A DNA stretch of 64,000 nucleotides, from assembly GCA_008638375.1 (NCBI GenBank), contig CM018052.1:4667017-4731016 (forward strand), written 5' to 3'. Below, one piece after another: positions 1 through 10,318 of this stretch. Each line of letters opens with the position of its first letter. Positions within the stretch are counted from its first letter, which is position 1. The position numbers and the translations under genes are program-made. This stretch comes from Nyssa sinensis. Lineage: Eukaryota > Streptophyta > Magnoliopsida > Cornales > Nyssaceae. The notes below the pieces were generated by a model. It had not been told where the DNA came from. It was given only the letters and a program-made list of their open reading frames with translations, and made no database searches.

Positions 1-575
1 GTTTTCAGAACACATCTGATGGAAGCTGAGTACCATGTCATGTCCAGTATTTCTGGTCTTTCACCACAAGATCTACACTTTTATTATGCCCAGCACCACG
101 TGCTCAACCCACAATATGCTTTCAATGAATCACACCATGCCAATGCTACAATCTCAGATAATCAATTTACTAACACATAGAGCATGCCTTTAACAATGTA
201 TTCCACTTAAAGTAATCACAGCATCTGAATAATAATACATCTTCCACATGAATGTATGCAATACAAAATCAACGTAACACACGTACTCAAATCAGGTGTT
301 CGCAATCGTAACAACTCATCAAGAACATAAACCATGTACAGCACCAACACATAGAATAAATCATATCTCCATGAAGCAGCAAGAAACACATAAGCAACGT
401 AAACAATCAACTCAAGATTTCTTTTTAAAGCAACATTCCTTAGGTGATTTTCTACATTAAACAAATAAGTATATGATTCATTCAATCAACATGCAAATCA
501 TTCCTAAACTTAATCCTATTCCTTACTTAGCACAATATATCATACCTGATGGGTTTGTCTCAACCCAAGAAGTCG
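1..575 (-). repeat. LTR fragment (antisense), cut by window start
   Basis: Non-coding. It matches, in the same orientation, the stretch at about 7550-8310: both carry the text around 'gctcaaccyacaatatg', long runs of short AT-rich phrases, and a common end around 'catattccttacttagca'. The opposite orientation of the same family is seen at about 2870-3010. It is therefore a fragment of the long-LTR family that fills the window. No open reading frame here looks like a protein. Confidence 0.5.
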
Positions 576-1330
576 TACTCGTAGTGTAGCGAGACTAACT
601 ATAAGAATGCAGAAGGTCAGACCACCTTTTCTTTGCCTTTCGGTGTCCCTAAAAATCATAAAATGTAACTCAATTCATTTGTTATTTGAATTATGCTATT
701 CATCAAATTTTATGTCTTTATTTTATGAGTTTCTATTTTGCTAAAGTAGACTCTACCATTGAGTCCGAAACGTCGAAGAAAATAGGTTTAGGCCTTCGCG
801 AAATTTAATTTGAACATTTGTACTAAAAATGGCAAAACGGTCATTTTACACTTTCACGGGTTTTCACTTCTCGAGGTCTCTCGTCGCAATTCGGACTTCA
901 CCGTTGAGTCCGGAATGCTCGAGATAATAAAGTTTCACCATTCTTTTATTTTAATCTGAGTCCATTGGACTACTTTTCGACCTAGGGGCATTTTGGTAAT
1001 TTTTCTTTTAAATAATTATTTAATTAAATATTATTTTATTCACTTGGGTCAATTCACAATTAACCCTAATTCCTGAGTATAATTAAAATCTCACAAGTTC
1101 TATTCTAATCTGCCCATAATTTTTCCAAAATTCTTATATACGTTTCTAGTATGTTTCCATTGTAAGCCAGTCATTGGATAGCTTTTCCTTTTCAACCAAA
1201 CACCCCCAAACTCAAATCTAAAATTCTACCCATAAAGTAACAGTGTTGGGGAGCTATCTGAATGGGTGGGTCAGGTCGGACCCAACTCGATTTGGCCCAA
1301 ATTAAATCATAAAACTTGGCCCAACTCAAG
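576..1330 (-). repeat. LTR fragment with two dyad units
   Basis: Contains two copies of the LTR dyad module: AGACTC-N7-GAGTCC at 748-766 and a variant (GGACTT...GAGTCC) at about 893-912. They lie about 145 bp apart, the usual spacing in this family. The '+' reading of the dyad marks an LTR lying on the minus strand. Past about 1250 the text turns into the family's 'gggtcaggtcgg' stretch. No coding signal. Confidence 0.55.
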
Positions 1331-2860
1331 TTCTATAACCTGAAATTTCTAAATTCTCCTTTATTCCTTCACTACTTTCTTCCTTGTTTGTTCTAAATCT
1401 TTCCTCTCCTACTCTGGATTAATGTTCCATACTCATAACAGCTCAAAGGAAATTGAAGGCAACCAAAAAAAAAATTGAATTGCAGAGAACAGTGGCTTAC
1501 CCCTTTCTCTATTCTCGCTTCCTGCGTGAGCTGCTTGTTCTGCTTCTTTTTCTTCTCCATTCAACCTCAAAATCTGCTACAAAACAAACCAGCCCATACT
1601 TGATGCTCCAATAGCATCCAAACCGACCCAATCCACATCCTTGATTTGCATCAGGTTTTTGCAGCAGCTCCACATGGTGCAGGTTTCCAAAACCCATAGC
1701 TCCCAAAACTCCATCAAAGCCTCCATCGTTTTCCAACACCACATCATTGCCAGATCTGGAATCAATTCCATTCGTGAGCATCACGTGACCATCCTTGAAT
1801 TTCCATCCATCATCACTGCCATTAAATTAGAATGAAACGAAAATCCCATTTGAACAACCCACATCCCTGGCAAATTAATCCAACACCACGGGCCCAATCT
1901 GGCATATTCTAATCTTGGAGTTTTAAATTCAAGAACTGTTGAATCAGAGAATAAGATGTTGTTGCTGGGTCTACATAGGCGACCCTAGGAGTTGCCCAGC
2001 AAGGGCTGAACACAATGGGTCAACCGCCATAGATCTGTCATCCCATGTTCATCACCGAACACGATCGCGGCAGCGACCATGCTCCTCCTAGCTTCGCCTA
2101 TGTAGTCCTTCCCGATTTAATCCAACTGGGGACTGTTGGTAATGATAGATCTCACTGGAGTAGTCAATCTGATCGAAACAGATAGTGGCTGGGCAAGAAA
2201 TTTGGCCATTGATCTGGCTGTGTTGGTGTTGTCAATGGTGCATTATTTGGAGGTGAGAGTGGTCTGTTGATGGTGCTCGGTCCAGGGACTATTGGTTACA
2301 GCGATGGGCTTGTAGTTGCAGGGGAGCGACACAATGTAAGAGGGGTTGGAGATGACGGAGCAGACCACATTGAGTTCGTCTCTCATGCTGCAACACACCA
2401 CTATCAGTAGGCAAGGACGGCGACCGACCATTCCCAGCAGATCTGCCCAAACCCATCGTTGCTTCTGCTTCTTCTCACCTAATCTCTGAATAAATAAAGC
2501 AGGGCGTATGTCCCTTTTTGACCGTAAATTGACAACACCAAACAGAGTTAGCCACTATTGCTACTGCTACACAATATATATATATATACATACATTTACC
2601 TGCTACACCGCCCCGCATGCTCTCTCTTTTTACTTTCTTGTTTCTCCCTTTTATTGTAGAATGCATTAAATGCATTGTTAGCTTTCCATATATATTCACA
2701 CATATTATATTACACACATATATTTATATACATACATTTCACTATATGTACCTACATACACATAGTACACATTTGAATTAAATAATAACAATCATAATAA
2801 TAACAATAAAAAAAAAAATTCATTCCAAAAAAAAAAAAATCCAGTTCTCTACAGGTACAA
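1331..2860. other. non-coding stretch, no gene recognised
   Basis: No supported gene. Bases 1960-2470 are clearly richer in G and C than their surroundings and have no match that I can see elsewhere in the window. Bases 2480-2860 are AT-rich with TA/CA microsatellites and poly-A runs. Open frames are short and without recognisable domains. It may be a divergent LTR section or a low-copy insertion. Confidence 0.4.
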
Positions 2861-2869
2861 TGCTGTGTT

Positions 2870-3667
2870 GAGATTGTGTTATTGCATGGTAGAATCAAGG
2901 CATATTGGCATAGTGTGATTCCTTGGAACATAGTGTGAGTTGAGCACTTGGTGTTATGCATTATGAGGGTGTAGATCTTGTGATGAAAAACCCAAAATTG
3001 GCCATTGCATTTGGTACCCGAACCAACGAGAGCAATCCATGAAGGGACATTACATGGCATTTGGTACCCGAACCAACAGGAGCAATCCGTGAAGGGACAT
3101 GACATTACATTGGTACTCGAACCAATGGGAGCGATCCGTGAAGAGACATGGGTGTGGCATAGAGTTGCATGGGTGTGTCACATATATTTTCATTACATTG
3201 TATTAACGAATCCATGAATGTGTGATGAATCTTGTTAATGTATTGTATGGATTAATTGGATGGCATGTAGGTTATAACTGTGCATATAGATATAACTGTA
3301 CACTTGCACATGCGACACCTTAATTTTGTTCCTTGCATTAGCATTATATTATACCAGCAGTTGAACTGACCTATTCGTGGGACAACACATTATAGACGAT
3401 GCTTCCAGCACTTGAGACTTGAGGGAGTCTTGCAAAGTGGAGGAGACATTAGCCTAGAATGATTTTGGCCATTGGGGGCATATTTTGAGATTTAAGGGCT
3501 TAAGCCCGAATGACATGTTGAATGCTTTTATTGATTTTGCTTTACATGGATGTACATTGAAGGAAATGAATGTAAGTTTGAATTGAATCTGTTAGATTGT
3601 CCTTTATCTTATTTTCTTTTAGTTTCGTTACTCGGGCCTCGGGTTCGCGGGAATTCAGGGCGCGACA
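2870..3667 (+). repeat. LTR 3' portion (sense), ends GGGCGCGACA
   Basis: Inverted relative to the 1-575 and 7440-8310 copies, so this LTR lies on the plus strand. It ends at 3667 with a TGACA-like terminus (cagggcgcgaca), comparable with the GTCGTGACA end of the intact LTR at 37629-41137. It contains three tandem 49-50 bp units at 3011-3157. The 5' part of this copy is missing or too diverged to place. Confidence 0.55.
3011..3157 (+). repeat. 49-50 bp tandem repeat, 3 copies
   Basis: The phrase 'ttggtacccgaaccaac' or close variants starts at 3011, 3061 and 3110. The three units each end with a 'gaagggacat'-like phrase. The homologous site in the opposite-strand LTR at 7467-7548 holds only two shorter units, so copy number differs between family members. 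Confidence 0.85.
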
Positions 3668-3736
3668 AGCTTGGGAGGTGGCCTTGGTTAAATAGGGTTC
3701 ATATACAATTATGTTGTATATTTAGACACAAAGTTG

Positions 3737-3807
3737 TTGGCAACCCACTTGGTTTATTTTTGGGTGCCTAAAATCTTATCCCACTTGGTCAAGGTTCAAA
3801 TCCCCTT
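3737..3807 (+). other. tRNA-like module in LTR
   Basis: A-box-like text at 3737-3755 (ttggcaacccacttggttt) is followed by a B-box-like GGTTCAAATCC at 3792-3802. The spacing is tRNA-like, and a 'tatattta' stretch lies just upstream. It does not fold into a full tRNA by eye. It lies antisense within an LTR, as do the five comparable modules in the window. Confidence 0.45.
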
Positions 3808-4753
3808 GGCCTCACTTTTGCCCATTTTTCCCTCATTTAGGCTTAGGCCTTGTTTGGCTGGCACAGAATTCTATTTCAGCTATTTCCCTCATAATTTCTT
3901 TTTTGTTACTCTTTTTATGAAGCAGTTTCTTCTGAGGGTTTCGTATTTCAGTAAGCTTCGATGTCAAAGACCTCGTGTCAGTTACTATTCATTTGTGGCC
4001 ATCATAGTTCACTAATTTGAGTTTTCACAATGTTAAGATGACATCATTTCACCTAATTAATTAGTAATTAGGTTCGGGTATTACACCCTCCTCTCTGACA
4101 TGTTTAATTATTTTGTTGGTCTATCGTGACCGCCGAGAGATTCCCGATTTACTTTCTTGATTATTTTTTATGTCAGTTCTAATTAATAATTATCAAACTA
4201 ATTATTAATTAGTTAGGTCGGGGTGTTACAAAAACTGTGTGTGCGTGTGTGATTTCTTTCTCAAAAAGGAAATTTCAACAAGTGAGCTTACTTTGGGTTG
4301 TAAGGTTGCCCACACTCTTATTTTTATCACTGCACCTCTAGGCCCCTTCAGAGTAGCTTCTCCTATTCCTTAGTCCTTCCTTTACTTCTTGTTGTAAGCC
4401 TTTCATGCGCGCGCACACACATACCATTTCACTCACACATATATTGCCTCTCACGCACATACACTACTCACACACACTTGATATACAGCACACATACATG
4501 AAGTATTTCTCACACAAAAGGTTTTCATCATGTGGACCTACTATATATATCTATATATATATATATATATATATACAAGTGTATGTATATTAAGGCTGAT
4601 GTGGTGCTGATCTGGTGGCTAATGGGGTGCTGACGTGGAATGTTTTAATGGAAGGTGATGTGTTGCATAAATGGCCATTGGCCAATTTGGGACGTGGGCT
4701 TAGTTAACTAAGGTTTATATACGTATTTGGTATCTATTTAAGCACAAAAGTGC

Positions 4754-4824
4754 TGGCAGCCCACTTGGTAATCTTTTTGGCTGTTCAACACTTGCCTCAC
4801 TTATTCAAGGGTTCAAAACCCCTT
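4754..4824 (+). other. tRNA-like module in LTR
   Basis: A-box-like 'tggcagcccacttggtaa' at 4754-4771 and B-box-like GGTTCAAAACC at 4810-4820, with 'tttatatacg' upstream. It is homologous to the module at 3737-3807 and sits the same distance before an LTR terminus. Confidence 0.45.
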
Positions 4825-5131
4825 GGCTTCATTTTTGGTTATTTTTCCACATTTTATGCTTATGCCTCGTTTGGCACGCGCAATTTATCATTTTGGCTTT
4901 TTCCCTTCTATTCCTTTTTTTACGAAACGGTTTATTCTGGTCGTTTCCTATTTGGGTTGCCTTCGAGGTTCAAAGCCTTGCGTCGTTTATTATTTCCTTG
5001 TGGTCTTCGTGGCTTGCTAATTCGAATTTTTGTAGTGTTAAAATTAGGCTAAGATAACTAAATTAATGCATTAAATTCTAAAAAGACATCATTACATTAA
5101 TTAATCAGTAAACTAAGTTCGGGGTATTACA

Positions 5132-5798
5132 CTTCGTGTTACATGTTTTGAAGTTTCCTATATCTTGTATTGAAGAAATAAGTGTCTAGCCTGAATACTT
5201 TGAAGGCTTCATGTTATCTATTTTAATATTCATATATTCTGTATCTGAAATGTACGAGCAATTAGTAGTGACTATTTTTATGAACTCTCAAATAACTAAC
5301 CCACTACCAGTTGAAAACCCATAACAAGGTACTGAAATTACTCACGAGCTTCTCATAAAGCTCACATGGATTTGTTACCCATGACTCTTTCAGGTGATGA
5401 AGATGGTTGGGAGCCTTACCCGTACTAAGGAAGGGCATTAGGACCTCCACATATAAATTAGCAATTTTGGGGAATGTTAGGACCCATAGTTGGTCAACTT
5501 TTTGTAGCAATGTAATTTGGAAAATTATATAACTAAGTCCCTAGGGATAACAGACATGTAATATGTATAACTTTAAAAATTTTAGCAAGCTTTGCAAGTA
5601 TGTTATTTGTACCATTCTAAAGAGTGGTAGTTCCGAGCAGATGTGCGGAGAGAAGAAATTTTTTACGCTTCCGTAACTTGCAATCCTAGCCACACCGTCG
5701 TCCTGCACCACTGTTTCTAGTCCACCTACCGGCCCTTGGGCCGAAAGATGGAAGTCACGTATTTGTAATCCGCACAAGCTAGGTCGCAGGTTGTGACA
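5132..5798 (+). repeat. LTR 3' portion (sense) followed by a PBS
   Basis: Sense-orientation LTR whose 5' part was lost at the junction with the element ending at 5131. It matches, inverted, the copy beginning at 9020 (for example 'acacgaagc' text at about 9680). It ends at 5798 in 'ggtcgcaggttgtgaca' and is followed directly by a primer-binding site, so this was a 5' LTR. Confidence 0.65.
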
Positions 5799-5804
5799 TT
5801 AGAG

Positions 5805-5816
5805 TGGTATCAAAGC
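5805..5816 (+). other. primer-binding site (initiator tRNA-Met type)
   Basis: TGGTATCAAAGC, one mismatch from the TGGTATCAGAGC that many plant retrotransposons use to prime with initiator tRNA-Met. It starts 7 bp after the LTR terminus. It fixes the sense strand of this LTR family as plus here. Confidence 0.75.
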
Positions 5817-6070
5817 TTTAGGTTGGCTTAAAAAGAATGAAGTGACACCAACAGGGGTAACAAAACTATAGGTTTAGGTAGGTCCTAGGTTGACTAAGAA
5901 GATTAAAATTAGCAAATGACCTACTAAAGAAAACCTAAGCGAAGTATATGTTCTGATATGAAGGCGGGGTATAAGATCTACATTAGAGTGAAGTAAATGT
6001 CTTGAAGTACATGATCTGATGTGAAGGTGGGGTATGGGACCTGTCTTAAAGTGAAGTAAATCTCCTGAAC
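5817..6070 (+). repeat. remnant retrotransposon leader with 63-bp duplication
   Basis: Short internal region after the PBS, non-coding. Two imperfect 63-bp units begin at about 5952 and 6015, sharing 'tctgatrtgaaggyggggta'. The region is cut at 6070 by the next LTR start, so gag and pol are absent. Confidence 0.5.
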
Positions 6071-6427
6071 TGTCACGCCCCGAATTTCCACAAACCCAAG
6101 GAATGAGTGAAATGAAATAAGAAAAGTAAATGAAAGGTCATAAGTTGGATAAATTGATTTTTCATTCATTTCCCCTCATTTTCCCAAAGCTAAAAATGAA
6201 GGCTTGCTAAATGACTTAACCAAAATAGTCTCCTAATGTTACTTAAACATCCCTCCTAATTAATGTTTAAAATAGTTTAAGTCATATTAAAAAATGGCTC
6301 CCAAAACAGCCCCAAAGTTTCTCTAAAAAAGCCTCGAAATAATGGCCCAAATGGGCCCCGAAATGCCCAAAGGCATGGGCCAATAATAGGTCAAAAGATC
6401 TACCAAAATATGTCTAAGGAAGTGGCC

Positions 6428-6500
6428 AAACATGGCCTAATAGGGTGCCCAAACATGGTCCAAAGGGATGCCCAAACATGGCTCAAAAAAATGGCCAAAG
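6428..6500. repeat. 23-bp tandem repeat, 3 copies
   Basis: 'aaacatgg' recurs at 6428, 6451 and 6474, exactly 23 bp apart, with the rest of each unit rich in 'gcccaaa' text. It lies inside an antisense LTR. Confidence 0.75.
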
Positions 6501-6534
6501 GGGTAGGTGTCATGGGCTGTCAGGTTGGCACACA

Positions 6535-6680
6535 GGGGCAAGGCAATAGCAAGCCACGCGAATGGCCGTGGGCGCGCAAGGCGTGCAGGTGGGGGGTGAG
6601 GCAGGCAAGGCGAGCGCAGGGCAGGGCAGCATGGCGCACGGCTGGCTGGGCAACGGCTGTACAGGCTGTTCCAAAATCTG
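6535..6680. other. GC-rich, G-run-rich patch
   Basis: About 145 bp dominated by GGGC, GGCAAGGC and GCGCGC words, including a GGTGGGGGGTG run. It contrasts sharply with the AT-rich surroundings. Open frames cross it on both strands but the residue composition (A, R, G, P) only reflects base composition. No gene is claimed. Confidence 0.5.
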
Positions 6681-7466
6681 ATTTTCTGCAGAAACACTGT
6701 AGCAACAATGTAATTACCGGTAAGCGAATTTCTCTGTCTGCTACACTAATTTTTCTCTATTTTGTAACTTTTTTTCCCAAGTTTTGAAGGCCGCTTTTTT
6801 CCCATTTTTAGCCTATTTCTTCAAGGTTTCTAACCCTCCGTTTTGAGCACTTTTCTCATCTATTTAAATGGTGTTTTACACACTTAATTTCTCTAAAATT
6901 TTTACATAACTTCTTTTGTTTTCTAAGCCTTTTTTTTCAACTAATATCTTGCAACAATTCACATGTATAAGTAAGTGTACATTCCATTCTCACTTGATGG
7001 CCACAATCTCATAGAATTTAAATGTACATCGCCTAATTATACAATCCATCATGCATACACATACACTTGAACTTAAAAATCACAAACTTCATATTCATTA
7101 CAATATACAAGGTCTTTTCCATTCTTTTCATAATATACAATATTTCTACAATACCATTTCATATGGTATAGGGCTTATGCCCTTGTACAACATCAAAATA
7201 TGCCCCAAAGGCCAAAATCCTCTGTGGTCCATGTCTCCTTTGTTCTTCAAGACTTCATCAAGTCCCGAACACCAAAAGCGTCATCTGTAATATGATATCC
7301 CATGAATGGGTCAGCTCAACTGCTGGTATGACATAATGCTAATGCAAGGAACAAAATTAAGGCGCGGCATGTGCAAGTGTACATTTATATCTACATGCCT
7401 CCCAATTCATTAATAAATGCAATGGCAATATGCGTGAGACACCCATGCAACTCTATGCCACACCCA

Positions 7467-7548
7467 TGTCTCATTTACGAATTGCTCCCGTTGGGTTAGA
7501 GTACCAATGTCTCATTCACGGATCGCTCCCGTTGGGTTAGAGTACCAA
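7467..7548 (-). repeat. 41-bp tandem repeat, 2 copies
   Basis: Two units start at 7467 and 7508, each with 'tgtctcatt', 'gctcccgttgggttagagt' and 'accaatg'. This is the opposite-strand counterpart of the three-unit array at 3011-3157. Confidence 0.8.
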
Positions 7549-9019
7549 TGCTATGGCCAATTTTGGGTTTTTCACTACAGAATCTACACCCTCATAATGC
7601 ATAGCACCAAGTGCTCAACCTACACTATGTTTTTAAAGGATTCACCATATGTTAATATGTTTTGATTTCACCATGCAATAATGCAATCTCAATGAAGTAT
7701 TCCATCAAACATATGATATATGCCTTAAACAATGCAATGTACTTAAAGCAACCATAACTTTTATATCACAAAACTTTGCCTACATGAACCTAACATGTAA
7801 TCCCATTAATTTCACATATAACACATTAGATATTCACAACCTTAACAATTTCTCAAAGATCATAAAATACATAAAGCACCAACACATGGAATAAATCATA
7901 ACTCTCAAACCACAAGAGTTTCTCTACATGAACATAAGCTAGAATACAATAAATCAAACATACAAACAAGTTACATGTTCATCACTTTAACAAATTCTCA
8001 AAGATTACAAAAATACATAAAGTACCATCACCTTGAATAAATCATAACTTTCCAACTTCAAGATTTTGTCTACATGAACACAAGCTATTATATAATGGAT
8101 TATACATATAGTCATGGTTCATGTTTATCACTTTACTACATTCCCAAAGAATAACAAAGAACACACAAGTACATAAACAATCAACTTTAGGTTTTTCAAA
8201 GCAACTATATCTTAAGTGATTTTCTAACATCAAATAAACTCATGAATCATTCAATCAACATGTAAATCACTCCTAAACTTAATCATATTCCTTACTTAGC
8301 AAAATATCATACCTAAAATGATTTTTCTCATACCGAGGAAGTTTCATTCACTGTGTAGCCAAACCGATCAATGAGTATATAGTTCTTGTTGAGAGGAACA
8401 ACTTCCTAGAAGGAACCTTTGTGAAAATCCAAGCCTAGAAGTGTGCTTTGGAAGCTTGAATGTTGAAAAACCTAGGTTTTCTCTTCCCTTCTCTCTCCTT
8501 GCGTGTATTCTGCTCTTCTCCAGACCAAAATATGAATTTTTTTTTTTTTTTTTTTTTTTTACTCTTAAGGGTTGTATTTATAGTCAAGGGGCAAAGGGTC
8601 AAAATGACCCTTTTGCCCTTAATGAATCCAGGCCCCGTTATACTACAACCCGCACCGAAATGCCTCAATTCGATATTTTGTTTTAACCAAAGTTCTTAAA
8701 ATTATTTTAAATTAAAATTTTCAAAAAAATAAATTTTTGCCTATGGCCGGGTTTGGCTGGATCCACCCGGGCCACCGGATGCCCTTTTGGTCCAATGTTT
8801 GAAACTATCTCCGAATAGGCTCAAATTTTTACAGAAGGTGTATTTTAACATTCTAAGCATATTTATCTTCTATGTCATACTAAAAATATGCTCCTAAACA
8901 TGTCTTACATCTAAAAGTGCATGTGTAGTGCCCTACCGGCAAACGGTGCATGAATAATGCCCTACCGAGAAAAACAAAAAATTTATCCTCAATTTTCAGG
9001 TCTCTACATGAAGTATATG

Positions 9020-10217
9020 TGTCACGACCTGCGACCCGACCTCTGTAGATTACTAGGACGCAATCGCCACTCTTCAACCCGGGGGCCAACGGGTGGACTA
9101 GAAGCAGTAGTGCCAAACAGCAGTGCGGCCAAGATTGCAATTGTGGAAGCGTGAAAAATTTTCTCTTCGCACATCCACCCGGAACTACCACTCTTCAGAA
9201 CAGTACAAACAACATCTATGCAGAGCTTACTAAAATTTTTAAAGTTATACATATTACATGTCCATTATCCTTAATTACTTAATTATATAATTGTCTAAAA
9301 TTACATTGCTACAAAAGTTGACGAACTATGGGTCCTGACATTCCCAAAATTGCTAATTCATATGCGAAGCTCCTAACGCCCTTCCTTAATATGGGGCAAG
9401 GCTTCCAATTATCTTTATCACCTGAAAAATTCATGGGTAACAAATCCATGTGAGCTTTGTGAAAACCTCGTAAGTAATTCCAGTAAATTGTCATGGATTT
9501 TCAACTGGTAGTGGGTTAGTTATTTGAGAGTTCATAAAAACAGTCACTACCAATTGCTCGTACACTTCAGATATATAATACATGAATCTTAAAACAGATA
9601 GCATGAAGCATACAAGGCATTCAGGCTAGGCACTTATTTCTTCAAATACAAGATATAGGAAACTTCAAAACATGTAACACGAAGCATTTAAAGAATTCGA
9701 GTAAAATAGTTATTTCACGTATACATAGTACAAGAATCTTCAAAACATATAACACGAGGCATTTAAAGCATTCGAGTGAGGCATTTAATATTCAGTAGAA
9801 AAACTTGTAACATATATAGGATGGCCATTTGGTGGCCAAGAGAATTTAAATCATTTACTTGTTAACAGGATGAATAAAATCTTTGTCTTGTAGACAGAAG
9901 AGTATGACCCTTTGTCATTTTGAAAATGGGGTCATTTTTTTTTAAAAAAAAAAAACCTTTTGATGTAAATGGGGGTTCGAAAACCTTCTACCATTAATTA
10001 CTGAAAACATGAATCTTTTGATCATGAAATCAAAACATATAATTCACGTTTAGAAAAATGAGGGATAAATTTTCTACCATTTCTGAACCAAAAAGAGGGG
10101 GAAAACTTATGCCCAAAAATGTAGCAAACTTGGCTATAGCACTTTTGTGCTATATATCCCATAAGAATTGTATATAACCCATACAAATTTACAAGTCTAC
10201 ATGCTCAAAAGCTGAGG
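9020..10217 (-). repeat. antisense LTR 3' portion
   Basis: Starts at 9020 with TGTCACGACCTGCGACCC. It is the inverted counterpart of the LTR that ends at 5798: shared text includes the 'gaagcgtgaaaaattt' zone and the segment near 9650-9700. It is followed by AT-rich sequence and broken at about 10217 by a sense LTR. No protein-coding signal. Confidence 0.55.
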
Positions 10218-10274
10218 TGTCAACACCCCATTGGACCCTCACCTCACCCAAGTAAATTTCATGCAAAGACCTAA

Positions 10275-10279
<5 letters not shown>

Positions 10280-10317
<38 letters not shown>
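10280..10317. repeat. (AT)n microsatellite
   Basis: Uninterrupted AT dinucleotides near the 5' end of the 10218-13871 LTR. Comparable TA tracts recur at similar positions in other LTR copies (for example 36540-36612). Confidence 0.9.

Positions 10318-10318
<1 letters not shown>

Larger units (their letters stand above)
3668..5131 (-). repeat. cluster of antisense LTR 5' ends
   Basis: Three LTR termini of the antisense type lie close together: GGGTATTACA ending at 4085, GGGGTGTTACA ending at 4230, and GGGGTATTACA ending at 5131. Two of them (4085 and 5131) are each preceded by a tRNA-like module at the expected distance. At least two truncated minus-strand LTR copies are therefore stacked here. 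A TA microsatellite at about 4540-4577 separates them. I could not find the partner ends or target duplications. Confidence 0.55.
6071..9019 (-). repeat. antisense LTR, TGTCACGCCCCG start
   Basis: Starts at 6071 with TGTCACGCCCCGAATTTCC, the reverse complement of an LTR 3' end. It includes a 23-bp tandem repeat (6428-6500), a GC-rich patch (6535-6680), a two-unit minisatellite (7467-7548), and the long AT-rich section shared with 1-575. The other end is unclear; the sequence runs up to the next LTR start at 9020. No proteins are recognisable in it. Confidence 0.5.

Noticed and set aside
8880..9191. 103-codon minus-strand frame
   Set aside because: It spans the LTR start at 9020; chance frame in GC-richer LTR terminus text.
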